Positions 41,616-50,265 of a stretch of DNA of 64,000 bases are shown one piece after another. A model generated the notes under the pieces. It was given only the letters and a program-made list of their open reading frames with translations, made no database searches and was not told where the DNA came from. Numbering within the stretch: the first letter of the stretch is position 1; every line of letters starts with the position of its first letter. The position numbers were made by a program, and so were the translations under genes. This DNA is from JAJFJD01 sp965228695 (GTDB lineage Bacteria; Pseudomonadota; Alphaproteobacteria; UBA8366): positions 248,001 to 312,000 of the forward strand of contig CBDDIB010000001.1 in the NCBI GenBank assembly GCA_965228695.1. The letters are read 5' to 3'.

Positions 41616-42755
41616 ATGGTTTTTCGTACGGATATGATCGCGGAGACGGAGCTGGGCCTCCTGTACCGCGACCGGGTCTTCCAGAAGGTTCTGGGACCCG
41701 GAACCTACCGCCGGATGCGGACCGTGTCCGGCCGCACCGAGGTCCGCAATCTGGACCTGCGGCAGATGCCGGTCCGCGACGCGGGGCTGGAGGCGTTGTA
41801 CCTGACGCGTCCGGAAGTCGTGGACGAGCACTTCGCCGTCGCCGACATGGCCGACAACGCGCTCGGCCTCGTCTTCGCCGGCGGAAAGCTGGTCGACGCG
41901 GTCGGCCCGGGAAAGCGGGCGTTCTACGCCAAGACGCTGCAGGAGATCGAAATCCGGTCCCTGGACGTCGAAGCGGAGATCGACGTGCCGCAGGCCCTCG
42001 TCGCGCCCCTCGCCCGGCTCAAGGCGGTCGACCTGATCCAGGTCGTCGACGTGCCGAGCGGACATGTCGCGCTGTTGTACGTGGACGGCGTGCTCGACCG
42101 GCAGCTTTCGCCGGGGCGCTACGCCTTCATCCGGGCGGCCAAGCGTGTCGATGCGGTGACCCTCGACCTGCGTCTGCAGACCCTCGAGGTCACGGGTCAG
42201 GACGTGCTGACCAAGGACCGCATCGGCGTCCGCGCCAACGTGACCGCGGTCTACCGTATCGCCGACCCGATGACGGCGGTGACGGTCACGGCCGACCTGC
42301 GGGACTACCTGTACAAGGAACTGCAGTTCGCTCTGCGTCAGGTGGTCGGAACCCGGACCCTCGAAGAGGTGCTGGGTGACAAGCAGGGGATCAACGCGGC
42401 GATCGCCGAGCGGTTGGTGCCGCAGCTCGAGGCGAACGGTCTTGAGGTTACCGCGACCGGGGTCAAGGACATCGTCCTGCCCGGCGACGTGCGGGAGCTG
42501 ATGAACCGCGTCATCGAGGCGGAGAAGACCGCGCAGGCGAACGTGATCAAGCGTCGGGAGGAGACGGCGGCGACGCGATCCCTCCTGAACACCGCGAAGC
42601 TGATGGAGGACAACCCGATCCTCCTGCGGCTGAAGGAGTTGGAGGCGCTTGAGAAGGTGTCCGAAAAGGTCGGGAACGTCATCGTCGGCAACGGCATGGA
42701 CGGCGTGCTCGACGACCTCGTGCGGATCAAGCCGCGCGACCGAAAGGAGGTTTAA
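41616..42755 (+). CDS. Slipin family (SPFH/band 7) protein
   Basis: The 379-residue protein shows a long N-terminal extension (FRTDMIAETELGLLYRDRVF, residues 2-21) and a band 7 core (VPSGHVALLYVDGVLDRQLSPGRY to VLPGDVRELMNRVIEAEKTAQANVI, about residues 145-310), then a helical tail. There is no clear N-terminal membrane anchor. SPFH proteins oligomerise as scaffolds. As I recall, this longer slipin type is often found in RtcB/RtcR RNA-repair neighbourhoods; no rtcB is in this window. The ATG follows AAGGAG at 7 nt. Two tRNA-like domains lie upstream, which suggests an RNA-related role (inference). Confidence 0.85.
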   Translation: MVFRTDMIAETELGLLYRDRVFQKVLGPGTYRRMRTVSGRTEVRNLDLRQMPVRDAGLEALYLTRPEVVDEHFAVADMADNALGLVFAGGKLVDAVGPGKRAFYAKTLQEIEIRSLDVEAEIDVPQALVAPLARLKAVDLIQVVDVPSGHVALLYVDGVLDRQLSPGRYAFIRAAKRVDAVTLDLRLQTLEVTGQDVLTKDRIGVRANVTAVYRIADPMTAVTVTADLRDYLYKELQFALRQVVGTRTLEEVLGDKQGINAAIAERLVPQLEANGLEVTATGVKDIVLPGDVRELMNRVIEAEKTAQANVIKRREETAATRSLLNTAKLMEDNPILLRLKELEALEKVSEKVGNVIVGNGMDGVLDDLVRIKPRDRKEV

Positions 42756-42759
42756 CGAC

Positions 42760-42797
42760 GAGTCGGAATTCCCAGGCACGTCCCGGGATTCCGGCTC
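42760..42797 (+). terminator. Probable terminator after slipin
   Basis: GAGTCGGAATTCCC (42760-42773) pairs with GGGATTCCGGCTC (42785-42797) with one G-U pair and one bulge; the following CTGTCGTTTCTG is only moderately T-rich. It begins 5 bp after the slipin stop. Confidence 0.55.
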
Positions 42798-42825
42798 TGT
42801 CGTTTCTGCCGCACGACAACCGCGC

Positions 42826-43842
42826 CTAACGCCGCATCGGCGTGAAGCCGATCGCATTGGCGCGCTGCCAAAGGCGGTCCCGCTCGGTCATGGGGATCAG
42901 CCCGTCTTCGGTCAGATACCCGTCCGGCCCCCAGGCGCGATCGCTGGTATATTCCACGATGAATTCCAAGAGTCCCGGCACCCGGCTGTAATGCTGCGTC
43001 TTCACGTAGACGAAGACCGGGCAAATGATCGGATACTCGCTTCGCGCAATCGTCACCGGATTGGGGGCCACACTGTCGACTTGCACGGTGGCCAGCGCTT
43101 CATCCCATTCCCGGTACACCGAATACGGCATGATCGCGATGCGCGAGGAGTCGCGCTCCAGCATCCCGACGATATCACGATAGCCCCGTGATACAGCTCG
43201 AAAAGCGCCGTCGTTGCGGAAGGTGGTGCAAATCCTGCCGCGGCGCGGCGCGTCGAGTGCGGTCAGCGCCGGCAAGGTCCGGCACGCCTCGTCCATGACC
43301 AATTTCAAAAAGGCCCGGTGGATTTCAGTACCCGCCCGCGGTCCGATAACGCGGATAGGGATCGGCGGCAGGAACGGATCGATATCGCTCCACTTCTTGT
43401 AGGGGTTCGGCACGATACGGCCATGGACGGGCACCTCCTTGGCGACGGCCTTGAAGAGATGCACCTTGTTCACATCGAACCGAAACGCCCCGCGCTGGCG
43501 GGCGAGGACGACGGCCTCGTAGCCGACCTTGATCTGTGTGATGCGCTTGACGCCGTTTCGTTGGCATTGATCGATTTCCGCCGGCTGCATGGGCCGCGGC
43601 AGGCTGACGACGTCGGGATGATCGACGCCGATACCGGCGCAGAATGTTCGAACCGTCTTTCGCGGCCCGGTACGCCGGACGACCGGCACCGGCTGACGGT
43701 ACTCGCGGGAAAAACTCTCCGCGACCTTCGACGTGTAGACGAAATCGCCGGGCGAGCTGACGATATGCAAGTGATTGCGCGCGTCGGCCGCGCTCGCCAG
43801 GGCCGTTATCAAGACGGTTGCGCCGAAAATGACGGATTTCAT
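42826..43842 (-). CDS. PstS-like periplasmic phosphate-type binding protein
   Basis: ATG 43842 gives MKSVIFGATVLITALASAADA, a clear signal peptide; the longer frame upstream is not convincing. The 338-residue product has RPMQPAEIDQCQRNGVKRI and GYEAVVLARQRGAFRFDVNK, the usual pattern of PstS-family substrate-binding proteins, and YPIICPVFVYVKTQHY near the C-terminus. PstS binds phosphate for the PstCAB transporter, but no pstCAB lies near. It may act as a stand-alone phosphate sensor or binding protein. Confidence 0.82.
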   Translation of the reverse strand: MKSVIFGATVLITALASAADARNHLHIVSSPGDFVYTSKVAESFSREYRQPVPVVRRTGPRKTVRTFCAGIGVDHPDVVSLPRPMQPAEIDQCQRNGVKRITQIKVGYEAVVLARQRGAFRFDVNKVHLFKAVAKEVPVHGRIVPNPYKKWSDIDPFLPPIPIRVIGPRAGTEIHRAFLKLVMDEACRTLPALTALDAPRRGRICTTFRNDGAFRAVSRGYRDIVGMLERDSSRIAIMPYSVYREWDEALATVQVDSVAPNPVTIARSEYPIICPVFVYVKTQHYSRVPGLLEFIVEYTSDRAWGPDGYLTEDGLIPMTERDRLWQRANAIGFTPMRR

Positions 43843-43914
43843 GGCGATAATTCCTATTCCCAAATGCTTAGCATGGACAATGCGGCATGGCGGCAAGGGG
43901 AAGAGGCAGATACG

Positions 43915-43999
43915 AACCCGGCGCCATGGTGTTTCCATAAAGCCGGGTTTTAGCTATTCCGCTTTTCGGCCCGATGTCTGAATCGGGCCGGGTTTGTTT
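43915..43999 (+). terminator. Two plus-strand hairpins followed by T-rich tracts
   Basis: AACCCGG (43915-43921) pairs with CCGGGTT (43943-43949) and is followed by TT. GGCCCGAT (43968-43975) pairs perfectly with ATCGGGCC (43982-43989) over a 6-nt loop and is followed by GGGTTTGTTT. Both have terminator polarity on the plus strand, although the flanking genes are on the minus strand. They may end an unannotated plus-strand RNA, or act bidirectionally. Confidence 0.5.
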
Positions 44000-44034
44000 C
44001 AATTGTATCGCCGGGCGGAAGCGCCCGGCCTAAC

Positions 44035-44370
44035 TCACTCGAACTCGGTGATAAAGTAGCGGACCGGCTCGTCGCCGACCGCGCTGGGCCGGTGGCGGTG
44101 TTCGTATCCGGCGGGAATGTGCACCATGTCCCCCGGGCCGATTTCGACCGCATGATCCGGGAACTCGTACCGCAACCGGCCGGAGAGGATATAGGCGCTG
44201 TGTCCGGTTTCACACCAGGAGTCGTCCGGCGGTCCGCCAGGACTGCGCTCCTGATAGCGCAGCACCATGCCGTCCAGCATATGCGCTTCCTTGATCTTCA
44301 GCGTCGGGCCGGCCTCGGCCAGCGGCGCCTCGCTCGCGCGGAAGACATACCGGCTTTCTTTCTCCGTCAT
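44035..44370 (-). CDS. Small cupin protein
   Basis: The 111-residue protein is a single cupin barrel. SGRLRYEFPDHAVEIGPGDMVHIPAGYEHRH fits cupin motifs, with the C-terminal HRH metal ligands. It lacks an obvious catalytic signature. It lies 27 bp after the end of the Ldh-family gene on the same strand and is likely co-transcribed; it may be a sensing or stabilising partner for the dehydrogenase's metabolite (speculative). Confidence 0.82.
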   Translation of the reverse strand: MTEKESRYVFRASEAPLAEAGPTLKIKEAHMLDGMVLRYQERSPGGPPDDSWCETGHSAYILSGRLRYEFPDHAVEIGPGDMVHIPAGYEHRHRPSAVGDEPVRYFITEFE

Positions 44371-44397
44371 GCGAAAGTCTCCTGTTCCCGCCGTGCG

Positions 44398-45450
44398 CTA
44401 ACTCATCTCGAGCTGCTCGGCGACGCCGTATTCCTTGGCAAGCCCGACCAGCTTCTCCCAGTTCGCGTCCTCGACCTCGATGCCCTCGGCCAACCCCTTC
44501 TGGGTCCGCAGATACTCCAATTCACCGGGATAGAAGATTTCATCGAAGCCGGCAGCCTTCGGCGTATCCTTCAGATAGGCGGCAAAGTCTGTCACCTCCT
44601 GCTTGAATTCTTCCAAATCCTTGAAAGCGTCGACCTGGAACGCCGCCATGAAGACGCCGTCGTTATGCCGCCCGCTGGGTTCGACCCCGAACCCAAGCCC
44701 GGTCAGGATGCCGGAGAAGATCTCGATCATCGCGGAGAGACCGTATCCCTTGTGGCCCTCCGGGCCGCCAAGCGGCAGCACCGCGCCGCCCTTGGTCAAC
44801 GCGAAAGGGTCGGTCGACGGATTGCCGTCCTTGTCGAGCACCCAGCCTTCGGGGATCGCAGTGCCGCGGGACTGCGCGACCTTGAGCTTGCCGGCCGCCG
44901 CCGCCGATGTCGCCATGTCGATGTGAAACGGACCGTCTAGATTCGAAGGCATGGCGATGCTGATCGGGTTCGTGCCGAGCCGGGGTTCGCGCCCTCCGAA
45001 CGGCACGACGGATTTTGGCGACCGGCCGGAATCGGCGGTCATCATCCCGATCAGGCCTTCCTTGGCGGCCATCAAGGGATAATCGGCGACGCGGCCGACA
45101 TGGCTTTGCCGGAACACCGTGGTCGCGGCGACACCGTTCTTCTTGGCCTTGTCGATGGTGATCTGCATCGCCTTTTCGGAAACCACGTAGCCGAAGCCCC
45201 AATTCCCGTCGATCACGGTGGTGGTCGGTTTCTCCCGGATGATGTCGAAGGGTGCGCCGGGAACGATATGCTCCTTGTTCACCCGGTCGATATAGACCGG
45301 AATTTGGATGATCCCGTGCGAATCATGGCCGGCAAGATTGGCGCCGATGCTGTGCCGCGCGGTGATGGTGGCCTCTTCCTCGCTGGCGCCCGCGCCCTGC
45401 AGCAATGTGGCGGCAATCTTTTCCAGTCGATCGGCGGGTACTGTCGGCAT
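44398..45450 (-). CDS. Ldh family (malate/L-lactate/ureidoglycolate-type) NAD(P)-dependent dehydrogenase
   Basis: ATG 45450 is chosen because AAGGAG lies 11 nt upstream and MPTVPADRLEKIAATLLQGAG is the normal N-terminus. The 350-residue protein has ARHSIGANLAGHDSHGIIQI, the substrate-binding His loop of the YlbC/YiaK family, then FGGREPRLGTNPISIAMPS and GPEGHKGYGLSAMIEI. These enzymes reduce 2-oxoacids using NAD(P)H in a fold unlike classical LDH. The exact substrate is not predictable. A cupin gene follows. Confidence 0.88.
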   Translation of the reverse strand: MPTVPADRLEKIAATLLQGAGASEEEATITARHSIGANLAGHDSHGIIQIPVYIDRVNKEHIVPGAPFDIIREKPTTTVIDGNWGFGYVVSEKAMQITIDKAKKNGVAATTVFRQSHVGRVADYPLMAAKEGLIGMMTADSGRSPKSVVPFGGREPRLGTNPISIAMPSNLDGPFHIDMATSAAAAGKLKVAQSRGTAIPEGWVLDKDGNPSTDPFALTKGGAVLPLGGPEGHKGYGLSAMIEIFSGILTGLGFGVEPSGRHNDGVFMAAFQVDAFKDLEEFKQEVTDFAAYLKDTPKAAGFDEIFYPGELEYLRTQKGLAEGIEVEDANWEKLVGLAKEYGVAEQLEMS

Positions 45451-45578
45451 TCTTCGCGCTCCTTCTTCTTTCTTCCATTGGGGACCGGCGAACCCATGCC
45501 GGGCCGCGGGCAACCATTTGGTAACCATTATTAATTAAGACTTGCGGCGGGATCCAATCCACAACGGACCGCGCACCC

Positions 45579-47405
45579 ATGGCCGCTCTGGGCAACACCC
45601 GTGTCGTTATACCATGGCTGATCATTTTCGGCTTGTGGGCGGTACTGCACGCCATGTTGGGACAGACCGTGGCGGCACCGGTTTTCGATGGCAAGCTGCT
45701 GGGACCGGACGGCTACATGCGGCTGGTACGGATTGAGGAACTGCTGAGCGGAACCGGCTGGTACGAATCGTTGATCGCGCGCAGCAATGCGCCCTATGGC
45801 GACGCGCTGCATTGGACCCGCCCGATGGACATGATCATCCTGGTGATCGCCACAGTTGCGTCCCCATTCATGGACGATGCCCAGGCGCTCTTCTTCGCCG
45901 GCGCGGTGACGTCACCGATCATCGCATTCGTCGCGTGCCTTGCGATCGCGTGGGCCGCCCGGCCGGTCCTCGGCCGAGACCGCGCCATCCTGGCCGTCTT
46001 CATCTTCCTGCTGCAACCGGGTGTCCTCAGCTACACGATGCTCGGCCGCGCCGATCATCACAGCCTGCAGTTCGTGGCTTTCATCCTCTGCGTCGGGGCG
46101 ACCCTGCGGCTGTTGGCCGACCGCCGGTCCGTGCGGACCGCGATCGCCGCCGGCATCGTTTATGGGTTCGCGCTCTGGGTCAGCATCGAATTGCTGCTGT
46201 TGGTCGGCCTGTGCCAAGCGACCCTCGCCACCGTCTGGCTGTGGCGCGACCGCGCATTCACCCGGAACCAGGTCGTCGTTGGCGGCGCCTTTCTGGCGTC
46301 GGTGCTCGCGGCCTTGGTCATCGAACGCCCGATCGCCGGCTGGTTCGACATCGAATATGACCGGCTTTCCATCGTCCATGTGGCGCTTGCCGCCATCGTG
46401 GCGGGGTTCTGGCTCGCGCTCTACCAACACGGTCACAAGCGCACCGACCGGGCGCTGCGGCCCCGCATGGCGCTGGCCGGCACCGCCGGCGTGGCCAGCC
46501 TCGGCGTCTTCGGCATCTTCTTTCCGGATTTCTTCGCCGGACCGTTCGCGTCGGTGGACCCGCGAATTCTCCCGATCTGGCACGACCAAGTCGCCGAACT
46601 AAGGCCTCTGGTGCCGACAGACATGAAATCACTCGGCCGATTCCTGTTCTTCATCGGCGCCGGGTTGCCCTGTCTCGTCTTCTTGGGCTTCATGCTGTGG
46701 CGCGAGCGCGCGCATCCGGCATCGCTTCGCTGGGCATTCCTGACCCTTGTTCTGGGCGTCTATTTCATCCTGTCACTGAAACATCTGCGTTTCGCCCCCT
46801 TCGCCGAGATCGCGAGCGTGTGGGTGCTCGCCGAGATGGTCGGCCGGTTGATGAAGTGGAGCGAACATGTCCTGACCGGGGCACGCCAGTTCGCCGTTAA
46901 ATGCGGCGCAACCTTCGTCATCACCCTTGGCGCGTTGATGTCTGGAACCTTTGTCCTAGCGGTCACGCCGGACAAGACGATCGACGAGAAACACCCGGAC
47001 TGCGAGGTCGCCAACATCGCCGATCTGTTGAACGACCGCGCCGGCCTAGGCGCAAAAGCCACGGTGGTCGGCGGGTTGCTCGATCACGGACCCGAAATCC
47101 TGTACCGCACGCGACACTCGGTGGTGGGCGCGCCCTATCACAGGAACGGCGACGGCATTTGGGACAGTTACCGGCTGCTCGCCGCGACGGACGACGCGGA
47201 AAGCCAAGCGATCGCGCATCGCCGCGACATCGGCATCATCGTGATCTGCCCCTCGGTGGCGGAACGCCGCTTCTATCTCGACGATGAAGAGCCCGACCGG
47301 CTTTATAATCGATTGCTCGCGGACAACCCGCCGAATTGGCTGATACCGGTCCCGGCGGACCGGGACGCGACAAGCGGATTCCGACTCTACACGGTGCGCC
47401 GTTAG
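45579..47405 (+). CDS. STT3-like multi-pass membrane glycosyltransferase (GT-C)
   Basis: The 608-residue protein has an estimated 11-13 membrane segments. An acidic loop follows the first (FDGKLLGPDGYMRLVRIEELL, residues about 36-56), like the D-x-D/DxY catalytic loop of STT3/PglB/AglB and other GT-C enzymes, and a RADHHSLQF motif sits in a later loop (about residue 157). The C-terminal about 150 residues form a soluble domain. The WWDYG-type motif of true oligosaccharyltransferases is not obvious, so this may be a lipid-linked sugar transferase or a divergent OST. It stands alone, divergent from the Ldh gene. Confidence 0.65.
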   Translation: MAALGNTRVVIPWLIIFGLWAVLHAMLGQTVAAPVFDGKLLGPDGYMRLVRIEELLSGTGWYESLIARSNAPYGDALHWTRPMDMIILVIATVASPFMDDAQALFFAGAVTSPIIAFVACLAIAWAARPVLGRDRAILAVFIFLLQPGVLSYTMLGRADHHSLQFVAFILCVGATLRLLADRRSVRTAIAAGIVYGFALWVSIELLLLVGLCQATLATVWLWRDRAFTRNQVVVGGAFLASVLAALVIERPIAGWFDIEYDRLSIVHVALAAIVAGFWLALYQHGHKRTDRALRPRMALAGTAGVASLGVFGIFFPDFFAGPFASVDPRILPIWHDQVAELRPLVPTDMKSLGRFLFFIGAGLPCLVFLGFMLWRERAHPASLRWAFLTLVLGVYFILSLKHLRFAPFAEIASVWVLAEMVGRLMKWSEHVLTGARQFAVKCGATFVITLGALMSGTFVLAVTPDKTIDEKHPDCEVANIADLLNDRAGLGAKATVVGGLLDHGPEILYRTRHSVVGAPYHRNGDGIWDSYRLLAATDDAESQAIAHRRDIGIIVICPSVAERRFYLDDEEPDRLYNRLLADNPPNWLIPVPADRDATSGFRLYTVRR

Positions 47406-47413
47406 GCCATCGC

Positions 47414-47968
47414 CTAGTTGCCCCGCGCCTTGTCGAACCGGAGGACCAGCCGGTCGATCATGTCCAGGACCTTCTTCTCCGCTTTGGTGATATTCCGCCC
47501 GTCCGCGTAGGTGTACAGCGTGGTATCGACACCGAACGCGCCGACCGAATACAGCGAAACCGGAAATACCCGCAATCGATTCACGGTCTGCCGTACCGCC
47601 AAACTGTCGGTCACGATATTGTCCGACCGCAGCATCGTCCGGAAATGCAGAGTCGCCTCCACGGCGCATTGGGTTTCGAAGGCGCCGAACGGTATCCCGC
47701 CGATCTCCAGCGACACCGTGACGATGCTGCTGCGAGTCTTGCGCAGGCCGACCTTTTTCAGGCTATTCGTGAGATACCGTTCGAATGGTCCAAGACTCTG
47801 AAAATCGCATTTCCGCGCGTTCTTGGTGAACTTGACGTCGATATTCTTGTAGGTTTCGACGCCTTGTACGGCACTCACCGCATTGGCGGGGATATCGCCC
47901 AGCAGGATAATTCCCGCCACCATAAGGCCGCAGATACGACCGATCTTCTTATTCGTGGTTCTTCTCAT
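47414..47968 (-). CDS. Secreted protein of unknown function
   Basis: ATG 47968 follows GGAGGATTGG and gives MRRTTNKKIGRICGLMVAGI, then ILLGDIPANAVSA, a signal peptide. The mature part (about 155 residues) has a single Cys pair (Cys in NARKCDFQS and in ETQCAVEA) and no recognisable domain. The composition (KNIDVKFTKNARK) resembles small periplasmic proteins. It converges with the STT3-like gene 8 bp away. No function can be assigned. Confidence 0.7.
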   Translation of the reverse strand: MRRTTNKKIGRICGLMVAGIILLGDIPANAVSAVQGVETYKNIDVKFTKNARKCDFQSLGPFERYLTNSLKKVGLRKTRSSIVTVSLEIGGIPFGAFETQCAVEATLHFRTMLRSDNIVTDSLAVRQTVNRLRVFPVSLYSVGAFGVDTTLYTYADGRNITKAEKKVLDMIDRLVLRFDKARGN

Positions 47969-47980
47969 CCAATCCTCCAA

Positions 47981-48280
47981 TCTGAAATACGAGACGGAGG
48001 GTCAATCTCCCGAACCTTGCGTTATTTTCGGTGACACTAACAGAGCAGGAAAAAATTCCAACCCGCGATATTCGCCGACACGTAATGCCTTCGGCCCGCA
48101 AGATTTGGATCGGCGTTGTTAATACTATTACGGGAATTTTAATCGCTCAGATAATTTTAAATTGTACCTAAAACTCCCGTTCAGCCCTAAAGGCGTGAAC
48201 CAAATAATTTACACGCAACTTTCTTCGATTTGGGTTCAATTAGCACTTGAAATGTTCTTGTTTTGTTCGAAAATCTTTTC
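47981..48280. other. AT-rich intergenic stretch
   Basis: No gene is seen. From about 48115 to 48280 the sequence is markedly AT-rich (runs such as ATAATTTTAAATTG and AAATAATTTACACG) against the GC-rich surroundings. It separates the unknown secreted protein from the DNA glycosylase and may contain promoters for both. It could also mark an insertion or rearrangement boundary. Confidence 0.5.
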
Positions 48281-49315
48281 ATGCAATACTCGCTGCCTAC
48301 GCTAACACCGACGCGCATCGTCACGATCCATCGTGAATTGTTGAATCACTACGGGCCGGCACCAGCGTGGCTGCGTCCACCGCCACTCAGCCAACTCGTC
48401 CTGGCTCTTTTGGGCACGCGCACGCAAACTGCAGTCTCAAAACGGGTTTTCGAATCCGTGATTCGACGTTTCGGAACTTGGGAAGCCGTCCGCGACACAT
48501 CGCCGGAAGACCTTCTCCCCTATCTCGCCCCGCTCACCTTCGCCGATCGGAAGGCCATGCACCTGCCGGCCGCGCTTCGGCAAATCCATGCGCGGCGCGG
48601 TGGCCTGGATCTGGATTTCTTGAGGGACTGGCCGGTCGACGACGCTCTGACATGGCTCGAAGAGCTGCCCGGCGTCGGCGCCAAGGTGAGCGCCGCGGTC
48701 TTGAATTTCAGCCGGCTTCAGATGCGGGCGCTGGTTGTCGACACCCATCACCTTCGCGTCGCGCGGCGCCTCGGCATTGTGCCGCCGGCGGCTTCGATCG
48801 CCGGCGCGGCGCGACTGCTGACGCGGCAACTGCCCGATCGTTGGACCGCATCCGATTTCGACACGCACCACACGCTGATGAAACATCACGGGCAGCGGCG
48901 ATGCCACAGCCACGCGCCGGTTTGCCGCGGGTGTCCGCTCCGGCAACGTTGCCCGACGGCGTCCCTCGGCACACCAGTCGCAACGACCGGGCCCGGTCTA
49001 CCCATCGGGCTGAGGTCCCGCGTCCGGCTCCCCGGTCAACCGCGGCCAGAACTCCACGACGAAGGTCGCGAAGACCGCGATCCACGCGATGGCCGACAGC
49101 CCCAAAAGGAACAGGTAAAGCGCGTCCGGCACCTCCGGCGCGATGATGCGGGCGATGGCGCTGACCGACACTGCGCCATAGGCAGCCGCCGTCGTCCGGC
49201 TCGCCACAAGGGCCCCACCGGTATGGCCGAGCGTGGCGCGCGTCATGACGGCCAAGATCATCGTCCCGACCGCCCCGATGGTGATTGCATGGATCCACAC
49301 GATCCCAGCCAGTGA
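48281..49315 (+). CDS. HhH-GPD base-excision DNA glycosylase (endonuclease III-like), run-on C-terminus
   Basis: From ATG 48281 the product has the endonuclease III core: LVLALLGTRTQTAVSKRVF, the helix-hairpin-helix LEELPGVGAKVSAAVLNF with the catalytic-Asp region VVDTHHLRVARRLG, and an iron-sulfur loop CHSHAPVCRGCPLRQRC (Cys-x6-Cys-x2-Cys-x5-Cys). The catalytic Lys position is not evident from inspection. Family members end soon after this loop (about 225-235 residues). Here the frame runs on for about 115 Arg/Asp-rich residues antisense to nnrS, so the natural stop is probably lost. Confidence 0.75.
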   Translation: MQYSLPTLTPTRIVTIHRELLNHYGPAPAWLRPPPLSQLVLALLGTRTQTAVSKRVFESVIRRFGTWEAVRDTSPEDLLPYLAPLTFADRKAMHLPAALRQIHARRGGLDLDFLRDWPVDDALTWLEELPGVGAKVSAAVLNFSRLQMRALVVDTHHLRVARRLGIVPPAASIAGAARLLTRQLPDRWTASDFDTHHTLMKHHGQRRCHSHAPVCRGCPLRQRCPTASLGTPVATTGPGLPIGLRSRVRLPGQPRPELHDEGREDRDPRDGRQPQKEQVKRVRHLRRDDAGDGADRHCAIGSRRRPARHKGPTGMAERGARHDGQDHRPDRPDGDCMDPHDPSQ

Positions 49316-50185
49316 CGGCAGGGACGCGGCGAGCCCCTTCATGAACAAACCGACGACGAGCCAAAGATAGCCCAGGTGCAGCGACCACACGATGGGCATG
49401 CCGAGGGACCGCTCGCTCTGCCACGTCAGGAATCGAAGGGTGCTGAGGATCGCCGCGACCAGCGTGACCGCCGCGGCCGTGAAACTTCCCCGCCCGAACA
49501 GGTCCGACGGGATAATCGCAAAGACCGCAACGATGACGGCCATGTCGAGCCACGCGCGCGGCTTGATGTCATGCGCGATTCCTTCCCGGTCGAGCGCGTT
49601 CCTTGTGAAAGCCGGCACGATTCGTCCGCCGATGATGGTAATCAGGAGCACGATGCCGTTAAGCGCGAGACGTAATCCGTCGGCGCCGCCGTCGTCCGCC
49701 AACTCAAGCTGCTCGGCGTGGAACAAAACATTTCCGCCGATCACCGCGAATAGCGCGACGAGGAAAACCAGATTGCGCCAGTTTTGCGATTCGATCAGTG
49801 CCCACCCGACATATCCCGCCAGACTCACCAGAAATGCCGTGTCGACGACGGCGACCAAACCGGTCGGCCATACTGCGCTTGTGGTGACGAGCAGCCGCCC
49901 CGACGCCCACAACACGACCAACGCGGCGAGCCATCGGCCCGTAACCGGCGGCGTTTTGGTCCAGTTGGGTAGGGCCGTTAATATGAACCCCGCGATGGCG
50001 GCGGCGACAAATCCGAAGATCATTTCGTGCCCATGCCACTGGGCCGGGGGCATCGCAACGGGCAAGGTCCAGCCGAACTGGAAATAGCCCAACCAAAATA
50101 TCATTCCCAGCACGGCAAACAGCCCCGCACCAAGAAAGAACGGGCGAAACCCCTCACGCAGCAATTCCACGACCCCCTCGCACAC
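48998..50185 (-). CDS. nnrS: NnrS family haem/copper membrane protein
   Basis: The 395-residue protein has about 11-12 membrane segments with the NnrS features REGFRPFFLGAGLFAVLGMI at the N-terminus and QWHGHEMIFGFVAAAIAGFI (His-containing segment 2), and later WVHAITIGAVGTMILAVMTRATLGHTG. NnrS proteins are haem- and copper-containing membrane proteins linked to NO and denitrification stress, usually under NnrR/FNR-type control. An FNR-like half site lies upstream, and a multicopper oxidase and a universal stress gene are neighbours. Its 3' end overlaps the run-on of the DNA glycosylase frame. Confidence 0.9.
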   Translation of the reverse strand: MCEGVVELLREGFRPFFLGAGLFAVLGMIFWLGYFQFGWTLPVAMPPAQWHGHEMIFGFVAAAIAGFILTALPNWTKTPPVTGRWLAALVVLWASGRLLVTTSAVWPTGLVAVVDTAFLVSLAGYVGWALIESQNWRNLVFLVALFAVIGGNVLFHAEQLELADDGGADGLRLALNGIVLLITIIGGRIVPAFTRNALDREGIAHDIKPRAWLDMAVIVAVFAIIPSDLFGRGSFTAAAVTLVAAILSTLRFLTWQSERSLGMPIVWSLHLGYLWLVVGLFMKGLAASLPSLAGIVWIHAITIGAVGTMILAVMTRATLGHTGGALVASRTTAAAYGAVSVSAIARIIAPEVPDALYLFLLGLSAIAWIAVFATFVVEFWPRLTGEPDAGPQPDG

Positions 50186-50223
50186 CGAACTGCATAATGA
50201 TCCACATGCACTATAGAACGCGT

Positions 50224-50237
50224 TTGACGCAAATCCG
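50224..50237 (-). promoter_or_regulatory. Possible FNR/NnrR-like half-conserved box upstream of nnrS
   Basis: On the minus strand the box reads CGGATTTGCGTCAA, agreeing with the right half and GAT core of the TTGAT-N4-GTCAA pattern seen twice before the usp gene. It is centred about 45 bp before the nnrS start. Confidence 0.35.
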
Positions 50238-50265
50238 CCGACTTTTGTCCCGTTTGGCGCGGAAC

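Noticed and set aside
40631..41616. A sigma-54 promoter (RtcR-type control) upstream of the tRNA-like/slipin unit
   Set aside because: TGGCAC at about 40819 and CGGCAC near 40970 lack the matching TTGC at -12 spacing.
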